NCBI RefSeq assembly: GCF_014647915.1
Contig: NZ_BMQC01000004.1
Location: forward strand, 62,001 to 126,000
Direction of reading: 5' to 3'
DNA from: Pilimelia terevasa
Lineage (GTDB): Bacteria > Actinomycetota > Actinomycetes > Mycobacteriales > Micromonosporaceae
Length of the DNA: 64,000 nucleotides
A program made the position numbers and the translations under genes. Of this stretch, positions 17,901 through 29,100 are shown in pieces (position 1 is the first letter of the stretch; the number at the start of each line of letters is the position of its first letter). The notes beneath the pieces were generated by a model, which worked only from the letters and a program-made list of their open reading frames with translations, was not told where the DNA came from and did not search any database.

Positions 17901-20103
17901 CCCCTGCGTCGCCCGCGGGTACCTCGGGCAGCCGGCGATGACGGCCGGCCGCTTCGTCGCCGACCCGTTCGGCGCGCCCGGCGCCCGGCTGTACCGCACC
18001 GGCGACCTGGTCCGCCGCCGCCCCGACGGTGTGCTGGCGTTCGTCGGCCGCAGCGACGACCAGGTCAAGCTGCGCGGCTTCCGGGTCGAGCCGGGCGAGG
18101 TCGCCGCCGCGCTGCTGACCCGGCCCGACGTCGTCGCCGCGGCCGCCGTCGTCCGCGAGGACGAGCCGGGCCGGCAGCGGCTCGTGGCGTACGCCGTGGC
18201 CGCGGCCGGGACCGCCCCGGCCCCCGCCGATCTGCGCGCGCACCTGGCCGCGACGCTGCCCGAGCCGATGGTCCCGGTCGCCGTCGTCCTGCTGGACGCC
18301 CTGCCGCGGACCGTCACCGGCAAGCTCGACCGGCGCGCCCTGCCGGCCCCGGACCTCGCGGCCGCGGTCACCGCCGACGCCCCCCGCAACCCGCGCGAGG
18401 AGCTGCTGGCCGGCCTGTTCGCCGAGGTGCTCCGGCTGCCGCGGGTCGGCGTGCACGACAGCTTCTTCGCCCTGGGCGGCGACAGCATCGTGTCGATCAG
18501 CCTCGTCGCCCGCGCCCGCGCCGCCGGGCTGGCGCTCACCCCGCGCGACGTCTTCCGGCACCGCAGCGTCGCCGCGCTCGCGGCCGCCTGCGGCGACGTG
18601 GCCGCGGCCCGCCCGGGGGAGGAGCCCGACGCGGGCGTCGGCGACGTGCCGCTGACCCCGATCATGCGCTGGCTGCTGGACGGCGGCGGGCCGCTGACCG
18701 GGTACCGGCAGTCGATGCTGCTGGTCACCCCCGCGGACGCCGACGTGGACCGGCTGCGCCGGACCCTGCAGGCCCTCGTCGACCGGCACGACGTGCTGCG
18801 GGCGCGGCTGGACCGCGCGGCCGGGGTGCTGCGGGTCGCCGAGGTCGGCGCCGTCGACGCCGTCGACCTGCTGGAGTGGGTCCGCGTCGCGGACCCGGCC
18901 GACCTGCCCGCCGCGGTCGCCGCGGCCACCGACCGGGCGGGCGCGGCGCTGGACCCCGAGGCCGGCCGGCTGGTCCGGGCCGCGTACCTCGACCTCGGCC
19001 CCGACCGCCCCGGCCGGCTGCTGCTAGCCGTGCACCACCTGGTGGTCGACGGGGTCTCCTGGCGGATCCTCGGCGACGACCTCGCGGCCGCCTGGGCGTG
19101 CCTGCGGGCCGGCCGGCCGGTGGCGCTGGCGCCGGTACCGACGTCGTTCCGCACCTGGGCGCGCGGGCTGGCCCGCTGGCCGGGCGGCCACGGCGCCGAC
19201 GCCGCCCGCTGGGAGCGCGCCGCGGGGCGCCGCGCCGAGCCGCCGTACGGCGCCGCGCCCCTGGACCCCGCCCGGGACACCGTCGCCACCGCGCGCTCCC
19301 TGTCCGCCCGGCTGTCCCCGGCCGCCACGGCGCCGCTGCTGACCAGCGTGCCCGAGTCGTTCCACGCGGGGGTGAACGACGTCCTGCTGACCGGCCTCGG
19401 CCTGGCCCTGGCCCGGTGGCGCGGTACCGCCGACACGGTCGTCACGCTGGAGGGCCACGGCCGGGACGAGAGCCTCGTGCCGCACGCCGACCTGTCCCGG
19501 ACGGTCGGCTGGTTCACCGTCGAGTACCCCGTCCGGCTGGACGTGTCCGAGGTGGACGTCGCCGAGGCCGTCCGCGGCGGCCCGGCGGCCGGCGCCGCCC
19601 TCAAGCTGGTCAAGGAGCAGGTCCGGGCCACCCCCGAACCGGCCGCCGGCTGGGGCCTGCTGCGCTGGCTCGACCCGGCGGCCGGTGCGCGGCTGGCCAC
19701 CCTGCCCGCGCCCCAGCTCGCCTTCAACTACCTGGGCCGGTTCGCCGTCGCCGACGGCGCCGCGGCGGAGTGGAGCGCCGCAGGCGAGGCCGAGGCGCTG
19801 GGCGACGGCGCGGACCCGCGGATGCCGCTGACCCACACCCTGACCCTCAACGCCGTCACCGAGGACGGCCCCGACGGGCCGTCGCTCGTGGCGACCTGGT
19901 CGTGGCCGGACCGGCTGCTGACCCGGGACCGGGTCCAGGCGCTGGCCGACGGCTGGTTCGCGGCGCTGGCCGGCCTGGCCGCCCACGCCACCGGCGGCCG
20001 GGCCGGCGGGCACACCGCCTCCGACCTCGCCTTCGGCGGGCTCGGCCAGGACGAGATCGACGACCTAGAGGCCGAGTTCGGCGCCGAGGATGAGGAGTTC
20101 TAA
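8920..20103 (+). CDS. Three-module siderophore NRPS: A-T-C-A-T-E-C-A-T-E
   Basis: A 3727-residue peptide synthetase. Approximate layout: A1 20-520, T1 530-600 (LGGHSLL, Ser near 561), C 646-1085 (HHIAADG at 770), A2 1105-1598, T2 1610-1680 (LGGDSIVS), E 1695-2140 (HHLVVDG at 1828), C 2170-2605 (HHLLVDG at 2311), A3 2624-3143, T3 3155-3225, E 3243-3690 (HHLVVDG at 3372), and an acidic tail that may dock to the second synthetase. Each A domain has the TSGSTG(R/A)PKG loop and a C-terminal GK. Specificity codes aligned by eye to GrsA: A1 D-V-W-I-L-G-A-V-N-K, A2 D-G-E-D-L-G-L-V-D-K, A3 D-G-T-D-A-G-L-V-E-K. A2 resembles hydroxyornithine-type codes; A1 I cannot assign. There is no loading C domain. 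Residues 2 and 3 should be D-configured. The stop abuts the GTG of the next gene. Confidence 0.93.
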   Translation: MSGTDSGSDQAPSTPPAAWNDTGYPGGRFTFGSRFAQRVAENPAGVAVVCGDETLTYGALADRAAALGAALRARGLGPETVAALALPRGIDLVVAQVAVLCGGGAYLPLDLEHPAERTAYMLADARPVVVVTTAADAPALPVGDTAVLAVDAADLPAAAPVTPEAAPSVDSPAYVIYTSGSTGRPKGVVVTHGGVAKLVATQVRRFGIGPSSRIIQFASVSFDVSFWDLCLGLLSGGRLVVVPAALRVAGRELTDYIAAQGGTFMILPPALLAALPADCALPEGATLLAGTERVSPALVARYGSRQRMFNAYGPTEATVNSTLGLCDPVGLAGASVVPIGVPDPGTRAHVLDDRLAEVPVGAEGELYLAGDGLARGYLGRPALTASRFVAHPLGAPGERLYRTGDLVRWTADGRLEFLGRTDDQVKIRGYRIELGEIEAVLAGCPGVRQAVAAVREDQPGVPRLVAYLTATEDAAPDLGDAARRHAAAALPAYMVPHAHVVLDALPVTGSGKVDRAALPAPAGAARAPRTPTERLVCDLVAAALGLPEVGTDDAFLGLGGHSLLATRLSSELRAATGAHVPLRALFDAPDLAALAAAVDAARATDAAARPALRDYATPPADPAAATRTATAADAAPASADGAEGAPLSYAQRSLWFLHRLDGPTAVYNLPIALRLDGPLDPAALAAALGDLSARHEVLRTVFADRDGVPYPRLLPAAAPDLVPRDVAPGALAARLTALAGQPFALDREAPLRAHLLRTGPDRHVLLLVLHHIAADGWSEPPLLTDLAAAYGARAAGAAPGWAPLPVRYADYARWQRDLLGAEDDPAAPAARQLAYWRAALAGAPAELALPTDRPRPASPSGRGATVSVALPAALVADLRRLAGRCGASMFMLAQAAVAALLTRHGAGTDLPLGTPVAGRPDHLLADLAGYFVNTLVLRADTAGDPTFAALVARVRETTLAALDHADVPFERVVEAVNPPRSLARHPLFQVMVSYLDLYDADPGLVGLRTRREAVAQEIAKFDLSFDFLARAGEADAGVTLAVEYSADLFDAGTARSLADRLVRLLHAAAADPDRAIGALPVLTAAESAALRGRGAGAATTPRYPHLLDALADLGASRPADTALVTDARRWTYADLAAHAGRLGALLRAHGVGPEDVVALALPRAHVVPALLGVFAAGAAYLPLDGTQPPARLAYLCGDAAPRLVLTTAAHRGRLPADQAVLLLDDPATVAVLAATPPAPTPARHPDAAAYLLYTSGSTGAPKGVTVTHGGLAHLFATHRAHLMAPARAAAGRALRVLHAAAFVFDGSWEPLLWLFDGHAVHVLGDDEYRDADAVVAAVAEREIDFLDVTPTYLRQLLGQGLLGAPARTPRVLLVGGEACPADLWRRVCGTPGVRAHDLYGPTETTVDAYGWHGDADGGRRGYLLDNLTVRVLDARLAPVPDGVAGELYVAGAGLARGYAGRPALTAGRFVADPAGPPGARMYRTGDLARWGAGGVLEFAGRGDDQVKIRGFRVELGEVEAALAEVAAADELAVVARTDGDLTRLVGYLVPAGPLDPAAVRAALAARLPDYLVPAAVVAVPALPRTASGKLDRAALPAPDFAAGRAAGRAARTPREARLADVYAGLLGLSQVGADEDFFALGGDSIVSIQLVSRARAAGLEFTVREVFAHRTVAGLAAVARDAGAPAAEPPAAALGPVPPTPIVRELLDSGRPLVGYTQTMGLWTPAGADLDRIAAALRAVRDRHDALRAHLRDGVLTVPPAEAAAPLPLTRVDAAGLDDDDAEAAAARHLGAAARTLDPADAAAGGMLRAVWLDAGPGRPGRLLLAVHHLVVDGVSWRILADDLARAYDGGALAPVPTSLRTWATRLAASTRFADQAPYWARVGADADPPLSAAAPDPARDTVATLRRHTTVLDGEVTAPLLGALPALVHGGVDDVLLTGLALAVARWRADRGVHTGRTLITLEGHGRAQDLLPGTDLSRTVGWFTSEYPVALDVTGVDLDAALAGGAAAGTALKRVKESLRAVPDGGLGHGVLGGTGPAGAAPQLTVNYLGRFTAGAAPRAWTPAGASGQLGATADPATPVLAALELNAWTEDGPDGPRLRAAWSWPDRLFAAADVAALADGWSAALRALAAYAATPGAGGHTPSDFPLVPLTDADVAAIERAHGPLADVVPLTPLQEGLLFHALYDTDRREAPGAGPRDVYVTQLVLELTGPVDADRVRRSVQALLDRHANLRAAFRHTAAGTAVAVLPAAARLPWHAADLRGPAAAADLAAALAAAGAAAFPLDAPPLLRAALLRVADDRYTLALTHHHLLVDGWSTPLLVDEFAACYAADGDAAALPAPPPHRDYLTWLAGRDTGAARAAWTAALADLAAPTLLAPAGEREPAVPHRYAVAVPAAVAAGLAPLARAHGITLHTVVQAAWAVLLGRVLGRTDVVAGCTVSGRPGDLPGVERMVGLFINTVPARVTLRPAEPVADLLRRVQATQAGLLDHQHLGLAQIHRLAGQGELFDTLAVVENFPGEARGRTAGDIHVGVPGGSDATHYPLVLTVVPGAAPTFTLDYRADCFSADQVAVLGERLAAVLAGFVAAPRAPVAALDARTAAERARPATAPALPVAVPPGGVAGVFEAQAARTPQARALVTAAGSLTFAALNARANRLAHTLIARGLGPEDRVALLLPRGAAMLTGLLAVLKSGAAYVPLDPDSPDDRLAWIVADARADLLLSTPELAADRPDLGAPVLHLDPTGEVAPAPGGVAQAPGGVAHDAGGAARADNPTDADRRVPLHPDHPAYLVYTSGSTGRPKGVVVAHRGVVNLVETHRAAMMARARARCGRPLRVAHLASFVFDGSWTTMIWLFDGHELHVLDEERYRDAAATVAYVDAHGLDLVDTTPTYLAELVAQGLLDPARPALAVLAAGAEAVPAALWSRMCAQAARGTDVYDLYGPTEATVESYAWRGAADGTRLAHPLDNVSLHVLDAGLGPVPDDVPGELYVGGPCVARGYLGQPAMTAGRFVADPFGAPGARLYRTGDLVRRRPDGVLAFVGRSDDQVKLRGFRVEPGEVAAALLTRPDVVAAAAVVREDEPGRQRLVAYAVAAAGTAPAPADLRAHLAATLPEPMVPVAVVLLDALPRTVTGKLDRRALPAPDLAAAVTADAPRNPREELLAGLFAEVLRLPRVGVHDSFFALGGDSIVSISLVARARAAGLALTPRDVFRHRSVAALAAACGDVAAARPGEEPDAGVGDVPLTPIMRWLLDGGGPLTGYRQSMLLVTPADADVDRLRRTLQALVDRHDVLRARLDRAAGVLRVAEVGAVDAVDLLEWVRVADPADLPAAVAAATDRAGAALDPEAGRLVRAAYLDLGPDRPGRLLLAVHHLVVDGVSWRILGDDLAAAWACLRAGRPVALAPVPTSFRTWARGLARWPGGHGADAARWERAAGRRAEPPYGAAPLDPARDTVATARSLSARLSPAATAPLLTSVPESFHAGVNDVLLTGLGLALARWRGTADTVVTLEGHGRDESLVPHADLSRTVGWFTVEYPVRLDVSEVDVAEAVRGGPAAGAALKLVKEQVRATPEPAAGWGLLRWLDPAAGARLATLPAPQLAFNYLGRFAVADGAAAEWSAAGEAEALGDGADPRMPLTHTLTLNAVTEDGPDGPSLVATWSWPDRLLTRDRVQALADGWFAALAGLAAHATGGRAGGHTASDLAFGGLGQDEIDDLEAEFGAEDEEF

Positions 20104-23100
20104 GTGGCCAAGGGTCTCCAGGATGTCCTGCCCCTGACCCCGCTCCAGGAGGGGATGATCTTCCACGCCGAGTTCGCCGGCGACGGCGTGGACGTCTACA
20201 CCGCGCAGAACTGCCTGCGCCTGACCGGCCCGGTCGACCCCGACCGGCTGGCCGCCGCCGGGCAGGCGCTGGTGGACCGGCACCCGGCGCTGCGCTCGGC
20301 GTTCCGCCAGGCGCGCAGCGGCCGGACGATGGCCGTCGTCCCGCGCCGGGCGCGGCTGCCGTGGTCGGTGCAGGACCTGCGCCACCTCGACCCCGCGGCC
20401 CGCGAGGCCGCCGTCGCCGCCCGCCGCCGCCGGGACCGCGAGACCCGGTTCGACCTGCGCACGGCGCCGCTGGTGCGGATGACCCTCCTGCGGCTCGCCG
20501 ACGACGCCGCCGAGCTGGTCTTCACCTACCACCACGCGCTGGTCGACGGCTGGTCCGCGCCGCTGCTGCTGGCCGACCTCGTCGCGCTCTACGGCTCGGG
20601 CGGGGACGCCGCCGCGCTGCCGCCGGTGCCGCCGTACCGGGACTACCTCGCCTGGCTCGCCCGGCAGGACCGCGCCGCCGCGCTGGCGGCCTGGCGCGAG
20701 GCGCTCGCCGACCACGCCGGCCCGACCCTGCTCACCGGCCCGGTACCCGCCGAGACGGCGCCGCCGGTGGAGCTGACCCGGCGCCTGGCGCAGGACCGGA
20801 CCGCGGCGCTGTCCGCGCTGGCCCGCGCCCGCGGCGTCACCCTGAACACCGTCGTCCAGCTCGCCTGGGGCCTGGTCCTGGCGCGGCTCACCGGCCGCAC
20901 CGACGTCGTCTTCGGCGCCACGGTGTCCGGGCGGCCGGCCGACCTGCCGGGCGTCGAGCGGATGGTCGGCCTGTTCATCAACACCGTCCCCGTCCGGCTG
21001 CGCTTCCACCCCGCCGAGCCCGTCGGCGCGGTGCTGGAGCGGCTGCAGGACGCGCAGGCGGCGCTGCTGCCGCACCAGTACGTCGGGCTCGCCGAGATCG
21101 GCGCGCACGAGCTGTTCGACACCCTGGTCGTGTTCGAGAACTACCCGGCCGACGCCGAGCGGCCCGCCGCCGCGGGCGTCCGGTTCGCCGAGGTCGCCGC
21201 CGCCGACGCCGCCCACTACCCGCTCACCCTCGGCGTGGAGCCCGGCGCCGCCCTTACCCTCGAACTGGCGTACCGGTCCGACCTCGTGGCCGACGCCGAG
21301 GCCGCCGCGCTGCTCGACCGGCTGGAGGCCGCCCTGGCCGCGCTCGCGGCGGCGCCGGAGCGCCCGGTCGGGCTGGTGGACGTGCGGACGGCCGCCGAGC
21401 GCGCCGCCGCGCCGCCGGCCCCGCCCGCGCGGCCCGCCCCGGCGCTGCCGGCGGCGTTCGCCGCGCAGGTCGCCGCGCGCCCCGCCGCCGTGGCGCTGGT
21501 CACCGGCGGCCGGCGGTGGACGTACGCCGAGCTGGACCGGTACGCCGACGCGGTGGCCGCGGCCCTGCGCGCCGCCGGGGTCCGCCCCGGCGACCTGGTG
21601 GCCCTGGCCCTGCCCCGCACGGCGATGGTGCCCGCGATCCTGGGCACCTGGCGGGCGGGCGCGGCCTACGTCCCGCTGTCGGTGGACGCCCCGCCGGCCC
21701 GGCTCGCGGCGGTGCTGGCGGACGCCCGGCCGGCGGTCCTGGTGGTGGACGCCGCGTGGACCGCCCCGACGGACACGCCCCAGCTCCGCCTGCCCGCACC
21801 CCCCGGCCCGGCGGCCCCCGGCGGGTCCGCCGCGGGCGGTCCGGCGCCCGGCACGCCGGCCGCGCGCGCGCCGCACCCCGACGACTGCGCGTACGTGCTG
21901 TACACCTCCGGCTCGACCGGCCGCCCCAAGGGCGTCGTCGTCACCCACGGGGGCCTGGCCAACCTGTTCGGCAGCCACCGGGCGCACCTGATGGACCCGG
22001 CGCGGGCGGCCGCCGGGCGGGCGCTGCGGGTCACCCACGTGGCCGCGTTCGTCTTCGACGGCTCGTGGGAGCCGCTGCTGTGGCTGTTCGACGGCCACGA
22101 GCTGCACGTCCCCGACGAGGAGACCTACCGGGACGCCGACGCGGTGGTCGCTCACGTCGCCGCCGACGCCGTGGACCTGCTCGACGTCACCCCCACGTAC
22201 CTGCGCCAGCTCCTGGACAGCGGCCTGCTGGCCGCCCCGCCCCGGCTGCTCCTGGTCGGCGGCGAGGCGTGCCCGCCGGATCTGTGGCGGCGCCTCTGCG
22301 ACGCCGACGGGGTGAGCGCGGTCGACCTGTACGGCCCCACCGAGGCCACCGTGGACGGCTACGGCTGGCGCGGCGGCCCCGGCGGCGCCCGGCACCCCTA
22401 CCCGCTGGACGGCGTGCGGGTGCAGGTGCGCGACGCCGCCCTGCGCCCGGTGCCCGAGGGCGCCCCCGGCGAGCTGTACCTCGCCGGGGCCGGCCTGGCC
22501 CGCGGCTACCTCGGCCGCCCCGGCCGGACGGCGGGCGCGTTCGTCGCCGACCCCGACGGCCCGCCCGGCGCCCGGATGTACCGCACCGGCGACCTCGCCC
22601 GGCTGCGCGGCGGGGTGCTGGAGTTCCTGGGCCGCGCCGACGACCAGGTGAAGATCCGCGGATTCCGCGTCGAGCTGGGCGAGATCGAGGCCGTGCTGTC
22701 CACCCACGACTCCGTCGCGCAGGTGGCGGTCGTCGTCCGGGCCGACCGCCCCGGCGAGCCGCGGATCACGGCGTACGTCGTGGGGTCCGCGCCCGACCCG
22801 GCAACGCTGCGCGCCCACGCCGCCGCCGCCCTCCCGGACTACATGGTGCCGGCCGCCGTCCTCGCCCTGCCGGCGCTGCCCCGGACCGCCAGCGGCAAGC
22901 TGGACCGGGCGGCGCTGCCCGCCCCGGAGCCCGCCGCCGCAGCCGGGGGCCGCGCCGCCCGGACCGCCCGCGAGCAGGTCGTCGCCGACCTGTTCGCCGC
23001 CGTCCTGGACCTGCCCGCCGTCGGCGTCGACGACGACTTCTTCGCCCTCGGCGGGCACTCGCTGCTGGCCACCCGGCTGGCCGGCCGGGTGCGGGCGGCG

Positions 23101-26100
23101 CTCGGCGTCGAGCTGACGCTGCGCACGCTGTACGCCCACCCGACCGCCGCCGGCCTCGCCGCGCGGCTCGACGGCCGCGCGACCCGCCGGCCGGCGCTGG
23201 CCGCCGGTGACCGCCCCGCCCGCCCGGACCTGTCGTACGCCCAGCAGCGCCTGTGGTTCATCGACCGCCTGGAGGGGCCGGCCCCCACCTACAACATCCT
23301 GTCGGCGTGGCGGCTGCGCGGCGAGGTCGACGTCCCGGCGCTGGCCGCCGCCCTCGGCGACGTCGTGGACCGGCACGAGGCCCTGCGCACCGTCCTACCC
23401 TCGGCCGACGGCGTGGCCTGGCAGGAGGTGCGGCCGGCCGGCACCCGCCCGCCGCTGCGGGTCGAGGACGCCGCCGACGTACCGGCCCGGCTCGCCGCCG
23501 TCGCCGGGTACCGGTTCGCGCTGGACTCGGAGCTGCCGATCCGCGCCCACCTGCTGCGCGCCGCCGACGGCACGGCGGTGCTGGCCGTGCTGGTACACCA
23601 CGTGGCCAGCGACGGGTGGTCCTCGGGGCCGTTCGCCCGCGACCTGGCGCTGGCCTACGCGGCCCGCCGGGCCGGGGGCGCGCCCCGCTTCCGGCCGCTG
23701 CCGGTGCAGTACGCCGACTTCGCCCGGTGGCAGCGCGCGCTGCTCGCCGACGGCGTGGGCGAGGCCCAGGCCGCCTACTGGACGGCGGCGCTCGCCGGCC
23801 TCCCCGACGAGCTGGCGCTGCCCGCCGACCGCCCGCGGCCGGCGGTCTCCGACGGCCGCGGCGCCGCCGCCCCGTTCACGGTGGACGCCGCGCTGCACGG
23901 GCAGCTCGTCGCGCTCGCCCGGCAGACCGGGACCGGCGTCTTCATGGTCCTGCAGGCGGCCGTCGCCGCCCTGCTGACCCGGCTCGGCGCCGGCACCGAC
24001 ATCCCGCTGGGCACCCCGACCGCCGGCCGCACCGACGCCGCGCTCGACGACCTGGTCGGCTTCTTCGTCAACACCCTCGTGCTGCGCACCGACACCGGCG
24101 GCGACCCGACGTTCGGCCAGCTCCTGGAGCGGGTGCGGGCCACCGACCTGGCCGCGTACGACCACCAGGACCTGCCGTTCGAGCGGCTGGTCGAACTCCT
24201 CAACCCCGCCCGGTCGCCCGCCCGGCACCCGCTGTTCCAGGTGATGGTCTCGCACCTGGGCGCGGGCGGCGGCCCGCTGGAGCTGGCCGGCCTGGAGGTC
24301 GCCGACGAGCCGACCGGGGTACAGACCGCCCTGGTCGACCTGTCGTTCGACTTCGCCGAGCGGGCCGGCGGCGCCGGCATCGACGCCGAGCTGGTGTACC
24401 GCACCGAGCTGTTCGACGCGGCCACCGCCGCCGACCTGGCCGACCGGCTGGTCCGGCTGCTCGCCGCCGCCGTGGCCCGCCCGGCCGCGCCGCTGAGCAC
24501 CCTGGACGTCCTCGGCCCGGACCGCGAGCTGGTGCTGCGGGACTGGAACGACACCGGGTACCCGGGCGGCCCGTTCACGTTCGGCGCCCGGTTCGCCGAG
24601 CGGGTGGCCGAGAACCCCGGCGGCGTCGCGGTCGTCTGCGAGGACGAGGAGCTGACGTACGCCGAGCTGGCCGGCCGGGCCGGCGCGCTCGCCGCGGAGC
24701 TGGCCGCGCGGGGGGTGCGGCCGGAGTCCGTCGTCGGGCTGGCCCTGCCGCGCGGTGTCGACCTGGTCGTGGCGCAGGTGGCGGTGCTGTGCGCCGGGGC
24801 CGCGTACCTGCCGCTGGACCTCGACTACCCGGCCGACCGGCTGGCGTACATGCTGGCCGACGCCGCTCCCGCGGTCGTCGTCACCACCGGCGCGCACGGG
24901 GCGGGCCTGCCGGTCCCGGACCTGCCCGTGCTGACCCTGGACGCGCGGGGCCGCGCCGCCGCGGCGCCGCTGCCGACCCCGGCGCTGTCGGTCGACGCAC
25001 CGGCGTACGTGATCTACACCTCGGGCTCGACGGGCCGGCCCAAGGGCGTGGTGGTGACCCACCGGGGCGTGGCGAAGCTGGTGGCGACGCAGGTGCGGCG
25101 GTTCGGGATCGGCCCGCACTCGCGGGTGGTCCAGTTCGCGTCGCCGTCGTTCGACGTGTCGTTCTGGGACCTGTGCCTGGGCCTGCTGTCGGGCGGCCGC
25201 CTCGTCGTGGTGCCGGCGTGGCGGCGGGTGGCCGGGCCGGAGCTGACCGACTACATCGGCGCGCAGGGCGGCACGTTCATGATCCTTCCCCCGGCGCTGC
25301 TGGCCGCGCTGCCGCCGCAGTGCCGGCTGCCGGAGGGCGCCACGCTGCTGGCGGGTACCGAGCGGGTGTCCCCGGCACTGGTCGCCCGGTACGCGGCCCG
25401 GCAGCGGATGTTCAACGCGTACGGCCCCACCGAGGCGACCGTCAACTCCACGCTCGGGGAGTGCGACCCGGTGGCCCTGGCCGGTGCCGGCGTGGTGCCG
25501 ATCGGGGTGCCGGACCCCGGTACCCGCGCCTACGTCCTCGACGGGCACCTGCGCCCGGTACCGCCCCGGGTGCCCGGCGAGCTGTACCTGGCCGGCGACG
25601 GCCTCGCCCGCGGCTACCTGGGGCAGCCGGCCACCACGGCGTCCCGGTTCGTCGCCGACCCGTACGGCGCGCCGGGGGAGCGCCTGTACCGCACCGGCGA
25701 CCTGGTGCGGTGGACCGCCGACGGGCGGCTGGAGTTCCTGGGCCGCACCGACGACCAGGTCAAGATCCGCGGGTACCGCATCGAACTCGGCGAGGTGGAG
25801 ACCGCGCTGCTCAAGTGCGCGGACGTCCGCCAGGCCGCCGTCACCGTCCGCGAGGACCGGGCCGGCGACCCGCAGCTCGTCGGGTACGTCGTCGCCGAGC
25901 CCGGCACCCACCTGGACCCCGCCGCCGTCCGCGCCGAACTGGCCGCGACCCTGCCCGAGTACCTGCGCCCGCTCGGCCCCGTCGTCCTCGACCACCTGCC
26001 GGTGACCGGCAGCGGCAAGCTGGACCGCGGCCGCCTGCCCGCGCCGGACCTGGCCGCCGCCCGCCGCCGCCCGCCGCGCAACCCCCGGGAGCAGGCGCTG

Positions 26101-29100
26101 GCCGACCTGTACGCCGAGGTGCTCGGCCTGCCCGAGGTCGGCGTGGACGACTCCTTCTTCGCCCTCGGCGGGCACTCGCTGCTGGCCACCCGGCTCGTCT
26201 CCCGCGTCCGCGCCGTCCTCGGCGTCGACCTGCCGATCCGGGGGGTGTTCGACGCCCCGACCGTCGCCGGCCTGGCCGGCCGGCTGGCGGGCGCCGACCC
26301 GGCCCGGCCGCCGCTGGCGCCGACCCCGCGCGCGGAGCGCCCGGCGCTGTCGGCGGCCCAGCAGCGGCTGTGGTTCCTGGACCGGCTGCACGGCCCCGGC
26401 CGCGCGTACAACCTGCCGATGGCCTGGCGGCTCGACGGCGCCGTCGACCCCGACGCCCTGCACGCCGCGCTCGTGGACCTGGTCGACCGGCACGAGGTGC
26501 TGCGCACCAGCTACCCCGAGCACGACGGCGCGCCCTACCAGCGGATCGGCCCGGCGCAGGTGCCGTTCACGGTCCGGGCCTGCCCGGCCGCCGAGGTCCC
26601 CGCCGCGGTGAACGCCCTGCTGCGGCACGAGTTCGCGCTGGACACCGGCCCGCTGTTCCGCGCCGACCTGCTCACCGTCGACGGCGGCGCCGTCCTCGTG
26701 CTCGCCGCGCACCACATCGCCAGCGACGGCTGGTCCCTGGTCCCGCTGCTGCGCGACCTGGAGACCGCGTACGCGGCCCGGTCCGCCGGGCACGCCCCGG
26801 CGTTCGCGCCGCTGCCCGTGCAGTACGCCGACTTCGCCGCCTGGCAGCGGCGCGTGCAGGGCGCCGAGGACGACCCGGGCAGCGCCGTCGCCGCCCAGGT
26901 CGCGTACTGGCGCGCGCAGCTCGCCGACCTCCCCGACGAGCTGGCCCTGCCCACCGACCGGCCCCGGCCCGCGACGACCAGCTACGCGGGCGGCGCCGCC
27001 CACGCGCGGCTCGACGCCGACCTGCACGGGGCGCTGCGCGCCCTGGCGCACGAGTGCGGGGCCAGCATGTTCATGGTCGCGCAGGCGGCCGTCGCGGCCC
27101 TGCTCACCCGCCTGGGCGCCGGCACCGACCTGCCGCTGGGCACCCCGATCGCCGGCCGCACCGACGCCGCGCTCGACGACCTGGTCGGCTTCTTCGTCAA
27201 CACCCTGGTGCTGCGCACCGACACCGCGGGCGACCCGAGCTTCCGCGACCTGGTCGGCCGGGTGCGCGAGACGAACCTCGCCGCGTACGCCCACCAGGAC
27301 CTGCCGTTCGAGCGCCTGGTGGAGATCCTGAACCCGCCGCGCTCCCTGGCCCGGCACCCGCTGTTCCAGGTGATGGTGTCCTACGAGCACGTCCCCGAGG
27401 GCACCGACACCGTGCTCGGCCTCGCCGCCGCGCCGGTCGAGGTGGACGTCACCGAGGCGAAGTTCGACCTGTCGTTCGACCTGACCGAGTACCCCGGCGG
27501 CACCGGGATCGCGGTCGACCTGGAGTACAGCACCGCCCTCTACGACCGGCGCACCGCCGAGGCCATGCTGGGCCGGCTGGTGACCGTCCTGGCTGCCGCG
27601 GTGGCCGCGCCCGACACCCCGATCGGCGCGCTGGAGCTGCTCACGCCGCAGGAGGGCGCGGCGCTGGCCCGCTGGGCGGACCGGCCGGCGCTGGCGCCGG
27701 ACGAGGCGACGCTGCCGGCGCTGTTCGCCGCGCAGGTCGCCGCGCACCCCGGCGCGTACGCCCTCAGCGACGCGGCGGACCGGCTCACCTTCGCCGAGCT
27801 GGACGCCCGCAGCAACGCCCTGGCCCACGCGCTGATCGCGCGCGGGGTCGGCCCGGAGACGTACGTGGCGGTGGCGCTGCCCCGCGACCTGCGCACGATC
27901 GAGACGGTCCTGGCCGTGCACAAGGCCGGCGGCGGGTACCTGCCGCTGGCCCCCGACCTGCCCGCCGAGCGGATCGCCGCGCTCCTGGGCGACGTCTCGC
28001 CGGTCCTGCTCGTCGCCGACGGCGCGTTCCTCGACGCCCACCCGGCGCTGCCGGTGCCCGTCCTGCGCCGCGACGACCCCACGGCGACCGCCGGGCTGCC
28101 GACGCGCGCCCCGACCGACGCCGAGAGGCGCTGTCCGCTGGACCCGCGGCACCCCGCCTACGTCATCCACACCTCCGGCTCCACCGGCCGGCCCAAGGGC
28201 GTGGTCGTCTCGCACGGCAACCTGGTCAACCTGTTCCACAGCCACCGCGAGTCCCTGTACCGGCCCGCCGTCGCCCGCACCGGCCGCCGGCACCTGGTCG
28301 CCGGCCACGCCTGGGCGTTCAGCTTCGACGCCTCCTGGCAGCCGCAACTCTGGATGTACGACGGGCACGAGGTGCACGTGGTGGCCGACGACGTGCGCCG
28401 CGACCCGGCCCTGCTCGCCGCCGCCGTGCGCGGGCGCGGCATCGACTTCCTGGAGCTGACCCCCTCCCAGTGGGAGCAGCTCGCCGACGAGGGCGTCGTG
28501 GCGGGCGACCGCAGCGCCGTCGCGGCGATCGGCTTCGGCGGCGAGGCGGTGAGCCCGGCGCTGTGGGAGCGGCTGCGCGGCCTGGCCGACACCGACAGCC
28601 ACAACCTGTACGGCCCCACCGAGGGGACCGTCGACGCGCTCGTCGCGCACGTCGCCGACGCCTGCCGGCCGGTGGTCGGCCGGCCGGTGCACGGCGCGCG
28701 GGCGCACGTCCTGGACGCCCGGCTGCGCCCCGTCCCGCCGGGGGTGCCCGGGGAGCTGTACCTGGCCGGCCGGGGCCTCGCCCGCGGGTACCTCGGGCAG
28801 CCGGCGGCCACCGCGGCGCGCTTCGTCGCCGACCCGCACGGCGCGCCCGGCGACCGGCTGTACCGCACCGGCGACCTCGCCCGGTGGACCGCCGACGGCC
28901 AGTTGGAGTACCTGGGCCGCGCCGACGACCAGGTGAAGATCCGCGGGTACCGGGTCGAGCCCGGGGAGGTCGAGGCGGCCCTCACCCGGCACCCGGCCGT
29001 CGCGGCGGCCACGGTCGTCGTCCGCGAGGACCGGCCGGGGGACCGGCGGCTCGTCGGGTACCTGGTGCCGGCCGGCGGCGGCGCGGAGCCCGAGGAGCTG

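Noticed and set aside
10633-18789. A 2.7-kb-codon open frame on the minus strand opposite the first NRPS gene
   Set aside because: It is an antisense shadow caused by extreme GC content; its translation is Arg/Gly/Val-rich with no domains, while the plus strand encodes complete NRPS domains.
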